Below, piece by piece: positions 34,709 to 47,500 of a DNA stretch of 64,000 nt. The position numbers were made by a program, and so were the translations under genes. This stretch comes from Asterochloris sp. CNOR1 (Eukaryota; Chlorophyta; Trebouxiophyceae; Trebouxiales; Trebouxiaceae), in NCBI GenBank assembly GCA_963969365.1, contig OZ017753.1, positions 620,001-684,000 on the forward strand, read 5' to 3'. How positions within the stretch are numbered: the first letter of the stretch is position 1; each line of letters starts with the position of its first letter. The notes beneath the pieces were generated by a model. It was not told where the DNA came from and searched no databases. It saw nothing but the letters and a program-made list of their open reading frames with translations.

Positions 34709-37700
34709 TCACCACTTCTTGCGTTTAGTCAGCTTCCCAGTTGCCTTTGGTTCCATGACCTTCAAGACCTCCACATCTATCTGTGCATCCATCATCGCAT
34801 GCATCCACGCACGCTGCTGCTCAGACAGCCTGTCGCGAGGCCCCTTGACCTCTGACAGCTTGGCACAACGTTTGCTTGGGTTCCAAAGAAGCAGATCTGG
34901 CAGGCCACCTGAAGGCATGCAGCAAGCTCATAAGGATGGCCTTGTCGGGAGCATCAACAACTCCGAGGCAGGCGGGGGTCAAGGCCTTGAAGTGGCTGAG
35001 CAGCACATTGCCCTGCATGCTGCCAGTAGGGACCTGCAGCTGCAGTGCAGCATGCCGAACCCCCGCCTTCAGCTACATCGGTAATACCGAGCTTGCCTCA
35101 CCTGCTGATCCTGAGAAGTCCTGTGCAAGGAGCTGGCACATAGCAGCCAGCCCCTGCCCGCCCACACATTCAGCAATCACCACCAGCTCCTCAATGTCTG
35201 CAGGCAGGTCTTGATTGTCATGGTCACCTCAGAAGAGGAAGCCGGGCCCAAGAATCAGGGATTTGACGGCGATGTGCATCAGGCCTCTCTCAGCAGGGTG
35301 TGGTCTGTTCGGACATGCGCCTTCGAAAGCCTTTCCATGCAGGCCGGCACACTCAGCTGCTTGATGCAGGCACTTCCCTCACGAGAGGCGCGTGCCTGAG
35401 GTTCACTCCTGCATCTCTGCCGCATAGCAAAGGCAGCCACCCTGTTTTTCCAGCCTATGTTTGCCTCACCATAGCGATCCCAGTTCACGCCGCGGCACCA
35501 CTGCCTGTGGTTGCTCTGCCAGCACTGCCTGATGCAGGCCGGCGCGGAGCCAGCCCGCACCTCCTGCAGCCTGGATCTGATGACATCTGCCCGTGCAGGG
35601 TAGAAAGCGACAGTCCCCAGGTCCAGGGGAGCTGTCTGGAAGGGTGTCCTGAAGACCTCTGGGATGGGCAGGAACAGGATGTCCCACATGAGCAGGCCAA
35701 ACAGGGTGGCCCAGATGCCTCCCTCAGCATGCATGCCTGCAGGCGACAGCCAGCTGGTCGGAACGTGGCAGCAGGAAGCGGAGCTTAGCTGGAGTGGGGT
35801 GGCTGACCCCAGCAAAGCCTTCCCTGTGGCATGTCAGCCCACCAGCAGCCCATGGACATCAAGTGCAGGGTCCAGCATGCAGGCAGGCCCTGAGCGCTCA
35901 CCAGTCCAGCCCCCTCCCTCGGGTGTCGCGTAGTGCTGCAGGGCCAGCTCCTCCACGGAGCACTCCTCCCCACCGTTGCCAGCAAAGCGGCTCTTCAGCC
36001 CGAGCACGCTGGTCAGGGGCATGGCCACGATGCGCACCTGCAGGATACGCTGGGTCGAGCGTGGCAGCCTGTGTGTATGACCAGGGCTTCGGGGCATTCC
36101 GCGACTGCGGGCCGCAGGCTGTGCAGCAGGTTGTCAGCTGACAGGGTGAATTCTCCTGCTTCCAAGGGCGTTTCTGCACTGGACTTGTCGCAAGCACCCT
36201 GCACGCCGAGTGCACAGCCAGAGGCAAGCAGAGTAGATGTGATGCCCAATCAGGCGGAGATGTGGCGTGGCCCCTCCACAGAAACGTGTCCCTGGGAGTC
36301 GCGCACAGCCGGAGCGCGCAGAGTCAATGCAAAGCACAGGAGGGGCACAGGAGCGCCATGCTCACCTCGAGGGGCTCCCTGGACACTGCTGGGCCCCAGG
36401 CAGGGCGCTTCCACCGCCGAGGGGCCTTGCCCAGCCTCAGCACGCGCCGCTGCAAGGCCACACGGTCTCCCGCAATCACCCATTCGTCAGCCAGTGCTGC
36501 CTCTGCAAACTGCAGCCAGACAGGGATGGCGGCACCCTTGCAGAGCTGCAACCTAACAGCAGTTGCAGCAGCCAGTGCAGAACATTGTTGCGCACATGCA
36601 GGGCATTGCGTGACCTGCACAGATGTGGTGTCAACAGCCGAGCCCACCACAACATTGTGAGTCAGGTGAGACAGGTGATTGTCACTACCTCCAGTGCATC
36701 CTCTGCTCTGCCCAGGTGCTCTGTATCCAGGGACAGGCGCACCCACCACTGCCCACGCCGCCCCTGGCAGCACTCGCCACCTGCAGCAGCCAGGGCCAAG
36801 CTCTAGAGATCTGAGGAGGTAATGTGCAGCAGGCTGAGCCCAGGAGCTGCTGGACTCGCAAGCTGGGCTGAAGGGCAGTGCCCAGTAGCCAGCTGCACAG
36901 TGTTTGCCCTGCCGCATCGAGTGCCTGACCAGCCCAGCAACCGATGGCCTCCTTACACATCTGACATGCACCCCCACAGCAGCAGTAGTGCAGCCCTTCA
37001 AAAACTGGCTGAGTCTAGCTCGCCCAACAGTTGCAGCAGCAGCTGCCTTGCATTGTCCTTTGCAGGCAGGCGAGTCCAATGTCCACCAAGAAAACCTCGC
37101 CATCCAGGTGCGCCGCATCGCCTTAGATGCACTCAACATCACAGGCATCGCTGGACAGATGCAACCACCCAGCAGCTGCTGCACCAGCTCTGCTACGTTG
37201 CGTCTGGCAAGCACCTCCACTGAGGGGATACCGCCCACCCACATGCTGCAGCATCATTCTGGACGACACAAACACAGCTTGGTAGCATAGTTGGCTGAGT
37301 CTCACTCACCCAGCAGCTGCTGCAGCAGCTCAACTGCCTCCCCATACTTCTTCTCCTTCTCCAGCAGGGAGACAGCGATGGTGGCCATGCTGGTGTGGAT
37401 CCAGGCTGAAGTGTAGCGCCTCAGAAAGAGCTGCTGTGCACCAGTGCACTTGTCGTGAGCACAGTCTGGGGCCCTCTGCTTGTGGGCGCCGCCTCTGACA
37501 GCTTCGAGGGCAGGGCGCAGGGCAGCAGCAATGCCCTCGTCATCCACCGCCTGCAGACCACCGCTATCTTCTTGAACCTGCCAATAAGCGCCTCTGGGCA
37601 CTGGGCTGCAGCACTGATGCCCTCGTCATGAGGCAACCAACAGGTGAGCTTGATGGTGGAGTGCAGCTGCGCTGCAGCAGTTTGTGCTCCACAATCTTGA

Positions 37701-40700
37701 TTTCATGCATGCAAACTGCATGTGGGGTTGGCAGGCGAATTGCAGTCAAGGCAGCCTCTCTGCAGCTCAGGGCAGCTGGTGTGCACCTCAGAGTACCCCA
37801 GCAGCCCGCCAGCTGCTCATGCAGCTTTTAACACTGCAGTCTGACCGGGGCCCACCTCCCGGCAGTCGTCCAGCTCTGCAGACTGCTGCAGTACCGCCAA
37901 GACGGCCGCCAGGTCGCTACAACCTCCGTTCAGAGCGCACCCAAGACCCACCTCCAGGCAGTCGTCCAGCTCTGCAGCCTGCTGCAGTGCCGCCTCATAG
38001 GCCTCCAGGTCAGCGCGGCTGCCAAAGACGGAGCGCGTGCGCGTGATGGTGAAGGCCGGGTAGCGGGCCACCCCCAGGTCAGCCGCCAGGAAGTTGGACA
38101 GGCTGTGGGCCTCATTCAAGAAGAACAGACGCTGCAGGCGCCGCACCAGGGCAGTGGCTGCGCCGGCCAGCTGCAGGCAGGGGCCGATGGCGGCGCAGGC
38201 CTCCCTCACTGCCTGCAAGCATGATGCACATGTGTGGTCTCAGATGTGATAGAGGTGCGGTTTGTAGGTTGTGGTGAGCTGCAGGCAGGGTCGATGGCGG
38301 CGCAGGCCTCCCCTGCTGCCTACACCCGCAGCGCAGATGGTAATCATATCATCTTATGCAGGTGCGACATAGGTGTTGCAAGCCATGGGCGGGGGGTGAT
38401 GAGCCTCCCCGCCCACGGTGGTGTGAGCCTCCACCGCTGCCTGCAGTCAAACTGCAGAGTCTGGCCTTGACTTTGAAGGTGGCGCAGGGGCCAAGGGGTT
38501 CCCGAAGGGCGATGGGGAGATGTCAACCTACGCTCTGGCTGAGCTGGCCTGGGCTGGCTGGGCTGGCTGCTCCGGCATCGGCTCTGAGAGGTCGCCCTCA
38601 CCTCTGAAGCAGGCCCTCCCTCGCGGCAGGCCTTCCCCAGCTGCTTCAGCAGCTGCCCCTTGTTGCCTCTGCCCAGGAGGTGCAGGCCCCCCAGAAGCTG
38701 CTGCAGCTTAGCCACTGTCAGCGTCTGCCCCAGCTCCATCAGTAGCTCTGGGTCCGTGGTGCTGGCAGTAACAGCAGCAAAGCTGGCAGCCTCCAGCTCA
38801 GCAGCTGCGGCGGCAGCATCTGACAGCTCGGAGTACTGCGCCGTGCTCAGGCGGAACCAGGGGCCCTTGCGCAGGAAGAAGCGCAGGAACAGGCACTGTG
38901 CCTGCTCAGAGAGCCCCTGCAGGGCAGCAGGGGACACAGGCTGATGCACTGCCGCATTTCTGTGGCGGGGCTACCTGGAGGCTGCAGAGTTGCTGCACGA
39001 CAGCATGATGCGGGACATGCAGGATTCAAGCTGTGATCCAGTCGAGCCGCACTGCTGCTTGCTCGGAGAAGGTTGGCCTTTGGTTTTGTTGAAAGATTTC
39101 ACATTCTTGCTCAGTAGCCAGCTTCGATTGCTTCAGGACCTGAGCAGAGCATGATGTGAGCAGACGGCCACTTGACCAGAACAGGGCTTGCCTTGAACAT
39201 CTGCAGCAGGTCACGCTCCTCTTGGCTGATAAGGTGGGCATCCTGCTCCATCACGCAGTCCGCAATGAGCAGAAAGTTGCTGCACAGGCAGGCGCCAGTA
39301 CCGGAGCCCTGCCGCTGCAGGGTGGACGCCTGCCAGGCATGCGCTGCCTGAAGCGCTGCAGCCAGCGAGCTGTGCACCAGGCCCGCATGCTGCGCATGGT
39401 CTGCCTCAGCAGCAGCCTTTAACTGCAGCAGCAAAGCTGGGATAGGCTTCATTTCTGTGCTTGGGTGGCACTGCTGCTTGCCATGCAGCGCACTGATCAG
39501 ACAGAGTTTCATGCGGCGCAGCAAATTCAGGGCCTGTTGAGACACAGCAGGGCCTTGAAGTCAGCCCTCTGCACCGCACCTTGACGATCACAGGGATGCT
39601 GGCTGCCTGTGTGCGGGGCTCCTCTGTCACCGCCACCTGGCAGTCCACCAGGCCAGCATCCAGCAGCTGAGCCAGGGGCCGAGCCACATCCCGCGGCAGG
39701 TAGCCCAGCAGGGCCTCACCGCTGTACACCTGGACAGCGTTGCTGTCCCGAGGGTTGTCCAGCTGCCGCACCAGGCGAGCCGCCATGCCGACTGTGCAGG
39801 AGATGGTGGAGCGGAAACGCCTGCCCACCACGTTGGTGAGAAGCTCAAGCGGCAGCTGCACCAGAGCAGCCGCAACCTGGCTGGGCTCTGCGGCTGGTGG
39901 TGTACCACTGCCTGACTGCTCGGTGGCTGGTGCACCAGAGGGATGGGCGGGTCTGGTGGCAGCAGATGGTGCCTGCAGGGACCTGGCATGGGAGCTACCA
40001 GGAGAGCTGGACCTGCCGCTGCTGGGCCCGCCTGCAGCACTGCAGGCACCGCTCGCAGTCTCAGGGCAGCGCCTCGACCTGCCGGAGGGACCCTGTGCAG
40101 ACCCAGCGCTGGAGGAGATGCCTGGCCGCTGCTCCGGTGAGGACTGCAGCTGCCTGGGCCTAACCGGCAGAGCCTCCTCATCCCCTGAACCCAATTCCAC
40201 TACCTTTGTCGCTGCTGCCATGCTGGCAGCGCCGACAGACTGCTTGGCAGCGCTGCGTGTCACCTTGTGTGGGCTGCCTCCAGAGAGCACTGCTTGCGCA
40301 GGCGTGTCCACTGCAGCCTCTGCTGAGGGGCTGCTGCGCCTGGAGGTGAACCTCAGCAGGGTCGCCTGCTTCCTGGTTCCTGCTGCGCCCGCTGTGCTGC
40401 TGCTCCTGGCTGATCCTTGCAGGCATTCATCTGCATGCAACGGTGGCAGCCTCACGGCCCTGCCACTGCAGGGCAGCTGGGTGTTGACAACATGAGGTAG
40501 TGCCATGCAGCCTGAAAGCTTGCCACATGAGACCTCAGCAAGAGGCATGTGTGTGGTGACAAAGCCTGGACACTCACCCAGATGAGCATTGATCTGTGCT
40601 TCCACCACTGGCTCCTGACAGACAGGGCACGGGATGGTTCCTGTGGCCAGCGGTGCAGGCGTGGCTGGCGCATCGGCAGAGGGCGCCTTGGACTTGCTCC

Positions 40701-40854
40701 TGGCCTTGCCAGCATCTGCGGAGGCAGTCTCTGGTGCCGCCTGGTCTGCTGCATCCAGTGCTGCGTTCTTGAGCTTCTTCTGCCGATTGGCCTTGGATTT
40801 GGGGGGAGGCGCCTTTCGTTTCATGTATGACCTCCCAATCAAGTCCTGAGGCAT
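34709..40854 (-). CDS. FAN1: FAN1, Fanconi-associated structure-specific nuclease (UBZ-HIRAN-SAP-TPR-VRR_NUC)
   Basis: FAN1 is a nuclear 5' flap endo/exonuclease acting in interstrand crosslink repair. The start at 40854 (MPQDLIGRSYMKRK) is favoured; Met at 40824 is possible. A UBZ4 zinc finger, CPVCQEPVVEAQINAHL then DEC, is split by an intron (exon ends 40578, next begins about 40430). A Ser/Pro-rich linker follows, then a HIRAN domain (ELLTNVVGRRFRS, DNPRDSNAVQVY, LGYLPRDVARPLAQLL) ending at about 39580. Next come the helical part (NFLLIADCVMEQDAHLIS, LFLRFFLRKGPWFRLS), a SAP-like segment (TLTVAKLQQLLGGL), TPR-like helices (LEKEKKYGEAVELLQQLL) and the nuclease: GIWATLFGLLMWDILF, FQTAPLDLG, RGVNWDRYG, and in the last exon PDLLLWNP with EVKGPRDRLSEQQRAW. 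Catalytic Asp, Glu and Lys are present. Plant FAN1 has the same order as I recall. Several middle introns were not individually resolved. Confidence 0.93.
37850..37995 (+). repeat. Duplicated donor edge of a FAN1 exon
   Basis: A ~48-base segment including the exon end and GTGGG donor (plus-strand core GGCAGTCGTCCAGCTCTGCA) occurs at about 37947-37994 in the exon and at 37850-37897 in the intron, with about three differences. Confidence 0.85.
38169..38325 (+). repeat. Duplicated acceptor edge of the same FAN1 exon
   Basis: The exon's first ~40 bases plus acceptor (plus-strand core GATGGCGGCGCAGGCCTCCC) at 38169-38217 recur in the upstream intron at 38278-38325. Confidence 0.85.
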
Positions 40855-41214
40855 GCAGATGCTTGATCTGACAAAATGCCCGAGAGGTCGCCTTCATGCA
40901 ATCTTCATGCGACGCATGTGCGCTGATGAGGGCAAGCAGCTAGCCAATGTCCTGCAAGCTGCTGTTGATGCAGGCACACCTGGAGGCTGGCCTGACCCCT
41001 CAGCATGGGAGCACAGCATGCAAATTCCTGGGATGTCTGAAGGCTGAAGAGGCCACACAGCAAGGGTCCAATGCTGACGGTCAGATGGAATCGAGGGAGC
41101 TGTTGTTCATAACTGCTGGCATGGCATGCTAGATTGACAATTTGAAATAAATAATGTAAAAGTCCTTCACTACCTTTTCGGCTCATTGAGGTCAGCTTAC
41201 GTCTGCAGAAGGCC
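40855..41214. promoter_or_regulatory. Divergent promoter region, FAN1 / VIPP1
   Basis: About 360 bases between opposite start codons. It includes an A/T-rich patch (AATAAATAATGTAAA near 41145-41160). No defined element recognised. Confidence 0.4.
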
Positions 41215-43852
41215 ATGTCCGCCCACACAACAATGACGAGGGGTCACCTGGCTCCCCAGGCCAGCATGCACAGACGTGCCTGCACTGCTCAGATCCAGAC
41301 CCCACAGCATTCCTGCATGCATGGGAGACTGAGAGGAACAGCTGTTGGAATCAAGAGTTTCAATGGTACAGCCTCTCAGCTGCACTCTGCCTTGCTGTCC
41401 AGCTTCATAGCCTTCCTGGACAGCAGAGACATTCTAACTTGCTCTGTGTGCTGCTGCAGGGCGGCAGCTGGCCATTGCTGCACCCGCCAGGCAGATTGCA
41501 TGCCGATCCGGTATGGTCGTAGAGGCAAATCTGTTCAGCAGGTTCTTCAGAGTCATCCGCTCATATGCAAACTCAATAGGTGGGCACGCTGCCTTGCCAC
41601 TGACTGCAATGTAGTGCCTGGCTGTGCTGGTACTGATGTGCAGCAGCGACCAGCAGCATTTGCCCATTCGTTCAGTTGGAGCAGCGGAGGACCCTGAAAA
41701 GATCCTTGATCAGGCTGTCAACGAGATGCAGAGCGACCTCATAAAGATGCGCCAGGCAGCTGCACAGGTGTGAAACGCTGAGGGTGTGCCTGCAAAGCAG
41801 GGAATGCAGCAGTCCTCGTCGAGGGTGTCCACTGCCGCAAAATCCTTGAACACAGCTGCTCCTGCTGAGGCTGTGCAGCACTGCACACGGGAAATGCAGT
41901 GCGTTTTTTTGAGGGTGTGTTCAGCTGCAAAGCATGGGAAGCAGTACCCTTCGCACTGCAGCATTTACTGAGGCATTGGTGCTGGTGGAGTGCAGCCGCC
42001 CTTGCACTGCAGCACTTAGCGAGGCGTCGGCGCCCTGCAGGTGGTAGGCTCCCAGAAACAGCTGGAGGCCAAGTATGCCCAGGCCAGCGACACAGCTGAC
42101 CAATGGTACCGCCGGGCAGAGCTGGCTCTGCAGAAAGGCGACGACGAGCTGGCACGCGAGGCCCTCAAGCGTCGCAAAGCTTATGAGGTGAGTCCACTTG
42201 TTGGCACTCAATGTGACAGCGTGCGTCTTCTGCTGCAGGGGAGGCTCTCAAGCAAACACCTGACATTGCATATGCACTACAGTCATGTAGTTATCAGTAG
42301 TTATCAGGCTTGCCCTCTCTCTTGTTGGCGGGCTGCCTGTCCTACATGGGAACTTGGAACCTTCACAGATGTGGCCTGGTGCTGTCCTGGCTCCTGAAGC
42401 TGCAGCACCAACACAGCCTGAGTGAGCCAGATCTGCTGTTTGTACACGATGCAGCTGCAAAAGCTCTCATCTCAGGTCACCAGCAACACAGCCTGGTCAG
42501 CGATGCACAATGTGCCGCCAAATCCCAGCAACATCATGCTCTCAGTCAAAATCCCAACTGGTTGTCTTCAAAATTACCCTTGTGGCTCGCCTTGCAGTGT
42601 GCTGCATCCTGCAAGATAGTGCAGAGGCCGTGAGCGTAGGACTGCCTGGTTCTCACCTGCTGTTCTTCGTGCTGCAGGATAACGCAAAAGTGATGAAGGT
42701 CCAGTTGGATGCCCAGAACAAGGCTGTGGACCAGCTGAAGGGCAACACTCGCATGCTGGAGAGCAAGCTGGCAGAGGCCAAGTCCAAGAAAGACACTCTC
42801 AAGGCCCGCGCCAAGTCGGCAGCCACCAGCAAGCAGATCCAGGAAATGATCCAGGGCCTGAACACCAGCAATGCGGCCACCGCCTTTGAGCGCATGGAGG
42901 AGAAGGTCATGGCTCTGGAGGGGGAGTCAGAGGCAGCCATGCAGGCAAGGCACCTCTGTGCTGCATGCAGTGCATGCCAATGCGATGCAGAGAGACTCAA
43001 GTGTTGCATACAAAGGTGGCTTCGTCTTCCCATGTTGCTTGAGCTGGAGGCCAGGACAGGCAAGACATTGTGACAATCTCCTGCTCTGGCACTGCCTCCT
43101 GGCAGCCTGGGGGCAATGACTGTCTCTGCTCTGGCACTGCCTGCCAGGCTGCCCTACAGGCAGTATGCACGAGCATGCTGTGGGCGCAGCTCTGCGTCTG
43201 TCCTCTGACAGGGTGCTGGTGTTGGAAACAAGGGCTTTGTCAATGTCCTGCTTGAGGTGTCTGTCTGCTGGAAGTGCCAGAGCTGCTTGAGCAATCTGCA
43301 GCCTTTACTGCTTGTTGTTGACTGTGGTAAATGATAGACATGAACCCCTCTGCCTCGCATGCTGCAGTTGTTGTTGTGCAGATGATGGAGCGATCTCTGG
43401 TCGCCTCGGCACTGCGAGGTGCTCAGGAGGGCAGCCTTGCTGGGTGGCTTCACAGAGGCCCTGCTCTGGAGAGACGTCCTGCTTGCTGTAGCTTGCAGGT
43501 TGCAGAGCTGACGAGACGTCATGTCTGCTGCAGCTGGCATCATCAGATGAGCTTGAGAGCAAGTTCAACCGCCTGGAAGGGGATGATGTGGATGACGAGC
43601 TGGCCAGCATGAAGAAGGGGCTGCTCAAGGGAGGCAGCAGGAGTGGGCCCAGCAGCAAGCAGTCGCTACCTGAAGGCAGGCCTGTCAAGTCAGTGCCCAC
43701 CCATTTCCTGCTGTGCCCTGCGGTGCCTGCTGAGATGTGATCTGTGTTCATTTGCTGGCCTCAGTGGGCTGTAGATTGAAGCTACCTGCTGTGCATGCAG
43801 GGACGCGATAGACTGGGAGCTGGAAGAGCTCAGGAAGAAGGCTACATCCTGA
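41215..43852 (+). CDS. VIPP1: VIPP1/IM30, plastid ESCRT-III-like membrane-remodelling protein
   Basis: VIPP1 polymerises on the plastid inner envelope and thylakoids and supports thylakoid biogenesis and membrane repair. The N-terminus is unresolved: the ATG at 41215 opens a His/Arg/Ser-rich stretch that could be a transit peptide, and the mature part begins near [18 protein letters not shown] in the exon ending at 41579. Further exons: 41676-41767 ([19 protein letters not shown]), 42041-42187, 42678-42944, 43534-43688, 43801-43852. Long coiled-coil helices typical of PspA/IM30 run through KLLEA-like [33 protein letters not shown] and [32 protein letters not shown] and the extra C-terminal helix [16 protein letters not shown] distinguish VIPP1 from bacterial PspA. 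The intron after 42944 needs a GC donor. Confidence 0.93.
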
Positions 43853-44099
43853 ACACCCTGATTTTCATGATAGAATGTTTACTGGTGGTCTTTATCACCA
43901 TAGGAAACATGAACATGTTGTTGTTGTCCAACACCAGAGTAATATCAGACACCGGATCGTGACCTAGCTCATCCTGAATGTACAGCACGCCTATCATGCA
44001 ATGCGAAAGGCGACACAACAAGCGCTGAAGGACTTGCTTGTCACCACTGGTGATCTTTTGTGCTGAACCCGGCTTGGCCCACCTGCCACACTGTCATGA
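43842..44099 (-). CDS. Doubtful reverse ORF overlapping the VIPP1 stop
   Basis: An open frame from an acceptor-like CATGACAG at about 44097 runs about 85 codons to a stop at 43842-43844. It contains QVLQRLLCRLSHCMIGVLY and DITLVLDNNNMFMFP, which look protein-like. Possible upstream pieces on the same strand include EQGKVSRQTVKLLYNW near 44180-44230. I do not recognise a family. If real, it is the C-terminal exon of a small gene whose coding end overlaps the VIPP1 coding end by about 11 bases. It may equally be a chance ORF in VIPP1 3' flanking sequence. Confidence 0.25.
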
Positions 44100-44526
44100 A
44101 CCTGATAGCATGCACCATGCAATGCAATCACAGTGCTCACTGATGCTCTGCAGGCAGTTTTCTGCCTACCAGTTGTACAGCAGTTTCACAGTCTGTCGTG
44201 ACACCTTGCCTTGTTCAGCTTCCAGGCCTGAGGCATTGGCATGCTGCACACGTGCGGGCTGCAGCCTGCCACAGTGCATCAGCCAGGCGACATGCTGGCC
44301 AAAACAGCATGCTTATCACTGCCCGCCTCCTGTCCAGTACTCCAGCAGTGCATGGGCCTCCGCCCAAGTCCTCGGCAGCAGACAGCCCTGGGCTGGCTAG
44401 TCTGCAGGGCCTGCTGCAGATTGTCAAGCAGAGTTACAAGACCAGTCTTGGCCGCCTTGGAACGATGGACAGGTTGCCAAACATCTAGAACCCCCTCTTG
44501 GACTGCGCATCTGCTCTGCATCTGGG

Positions 44527-47500
44527 TTGCATGCCATTGAAGCTTGTGTGTTTTGGCATGTTCTGAGCAGAGTGCATAGTACTCCAGAAGCACCACCATC
44601 TGCTGTGGCGGCTGTGATCTGCAACGGCCTCTGGCAATGGGCTGTTGGGCGTGCACTGGCATGCCCAATCTCTGCACTGCTCTGCAGCATACAAGGTTAC
44701 CTGTTGAGCGATTGCCTGCAACATGCTTACCATGACTGTTGCTGCAGCCCGCGGCCCACGCTGTCTCCAGAAGACCTGGATGAGGATGCCAGCTGGGCAG
44801 CTGCAGCAGTGCGCTCAGAGCTCAATGAGACCCCCATTGACAACATCAAGGAGCTGGATCTCCTGCAGCTCTCCGCAGCCATATCGTCTTATGTGGCTTC
44901 CAGCGAGAGTCCACCACACCTTGTCTTGGAGCAGGTGGGCGGCCTGCTGCGAGCCTTTATGGTCTGCGCCAGGCCAGTGTGTCTAGTGTGGTGCTGGAGT
45001 GAGGACCTCTGATGACCAGTGTCTCAGACGTACAGCTCATACACCACTCGCAGTGTGTGAGCATCCAGAAACAGCGAGCATGCCATGACTTGCCTCGCAG
45101 TCAAGCCCACTTGGCAGGCAACCACAGCACCATGAATATGATTTGCCAGTCAAACAGGCCTCCCTCACCCTGAGCACTGCTGTCACTTTGCAGTGGGCGG
45201 CCTTCAAGGGACCTCAACAGAGCCTGAATGCTGATGCACCAGGCTGACTGGTTGCTACACATGCCATCCGTGCAAAGCTGCGGCGCATAGCGGCCAGGCT
45301 CTGGCTTGGACCGAGCAGTTGATGGAGCCACTCCTACACTACCTTTTTGTCAGGCTGTAGGTTACACGTCCAGGTTGCAGCATAACTGAAGGACATAGCA
45401 AAATAGATTGTCTTATGCGATTCCTGCCCACTGCCCTGCAGGTGGCTCAGCGCCTGGAGGTTGTCCTTAAGGAGGAGTTTGACCCCGATGCGGTGACCAC
45501 GGTGCTCAACAGCCTGGCACTCTTTGGGTATGAGGCTTCTGAGACTCTCATTGAAGCCATCCGCGCAGCCCTGACTGCCTCCTACTTCACCTGCTGTGAT
45601 CCAGAGCAGCTGGCGCACCTGGTGAGCCACTGCACCAGCTGCCTTGTCAGCCATGAGGGCACGTGAATGGGCCGCTCTGCTGCCACCGCCTGCGAGCTCT
45701 CAGGACACACAGCCTTGCCCCATGCCCATGCACACTAGGGGTTCAGTTTTTCAGCTGCTTCAAGTGCCCCCATGCCTGAGTCAAAGCCAGGTGCATGCCT
45801 TGCCAAAGGTAGAGGGTGCACCCCTTCAGTGTCAAGCTGGTCTGCAGCATAACAGCCTTTGGGAGTGCTCTGCAGATTCATGCAGTGGCCCAGATGGGGC
45901 ACAAGAATGCCAAGCTGCTGGACGCAGTGGCCAACGAGGTCATGGGGAGGATAAAGGACTTTCAGCCGGCCCTGCTAGCCAGCCTGATGTGGTCCTTCGC
46001 CCTGCTCGGGCACCTGCACACTCACCTGACCGACGCAGTCACTCAGCACGCGCTGTTCAAGCTGCGGTCCATGGACATCCCCACCATTTGCCAGCTGGTG
46101 TGCGCCTTCGCGCTGCTGCGGCACAAGGATGCGATCACGGATGTGTTCCTGGATGCTGTCTCAGACGAAGCCATCAAGCGCATCCGCAGCTTTGAGGCCA
46201 CCGACATGGTGATCTGGTGGTCAACATCAGTGTCCTTGCCTGGCTGTGCTTCCCTGGCTGCTGTGCTGGCTGACCACTGCACAGCATGAGGCCAGAGGCT
46301 ACCCGTGGCCTGCTGCGTAGCGGGGAAGAGATTAGTAACCAACTGCCAATGCTTCCAAGTCGGGTCCAGCAGTTCTCAGTCACTCAAAACACCTCAAGCA
46401 GGCTCATCTGCCTGCTGCATCGTGAGCTCATGGTGACGCTGTCTGGGACGGTGCCACGCAGGCAAATCTTTTATGGGCGTATGCCAGCCTTGGGCACTGG
46501 AGCAGGATTGACGCAGACCTGCTGGAGGCTGTGGTCCTCAGGATGCTGCGCATGTATAGGGTGAGCAGCCAGCCATGCACAGCTCGCCCCTGTCCCACCT
46601 GCAGGCCCTCGCTGGAAACAGCAGAGGTGGCAGCAGCCAGCCGGGCTGCCACACAGGCACAGTTGCCCTCACTTGCAAAGGCAGCCCTGCCCAAAAGGCC
46701 TGCCCCATAGGCCTACCTCAAACGCCCCAAGGGCAGCCTGCCTCCTAAACGGAGCCGTAGCATGCTGTTGCAGCAGCCTGGCCGCGCGCCATGGCTGACG
46801 AGAACACTCCCCTGCCAGGGTACACTATGTATCTTCACTGCCTGCTGAGCGTGCGGTCCCCTGGCCTGCTGGGTGGACCAAGCAGGCTCGCTCTTGTGCT
46901 GCTGCTGCTGACGCTTGCATGGGGCCTGGTCGGCCTTGGTTGCCATCTAACGTCCTGACAGAATGCACTCCAATCGTTGTCAGGCAAGCCTCCACGCTGC
47001 CGTCACCCCTTGCAGGAGCTCAATGCGGCAGGCCTTGTCAATGTGGTGTGGTCCATTGCTAAGACGGACCACGCCAGCCGCCTGACGCACCGCCTACTGG
47101 AGGGCGTGGCAGGTGAGGGCAACTGAGCAACACTCCTGGGACTAGAGCCACCTCAGGGCTGCGCTTGTTGTGTCGAAAAGCAGGCTTGCTCAGGTCAGCA
47201 ACACTGAAAAGTCCAGAGCCACATAAGGCATGGGTCACGCATTGCATGAGCAGCGGACTCTGCTGGTCATGCGCAGTCCTGTTTGCCCAGACAGTGGCAA
47301 GGGTGTAAGGCCGTGCGGCAGGTGTAAGGGAAATGCTCGTTGCACCTGCTGGATGGTCTATGCGTGAGCCTGGCTTGCCCATTGCAGTGCATGGTGGGCC
47401 GGGTGCAAGGTGGACAGCTGCGCAGTGCAAGAGCAATGGCTGTGCAATGGGCAAGCATGCAGACTCACAGCACTTCTGAGCTAGGGAGTCCCTCCTGCAG

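Noticed and set aside
39740-40495. 251-codon plus-strand ORF opposite FAN1
   Set aside because: It is the shadow of the HIRAN exon on the minus strand, which has clear domain similarity; the plus frame is Ser/Pro/Cys-rich with no family feel.
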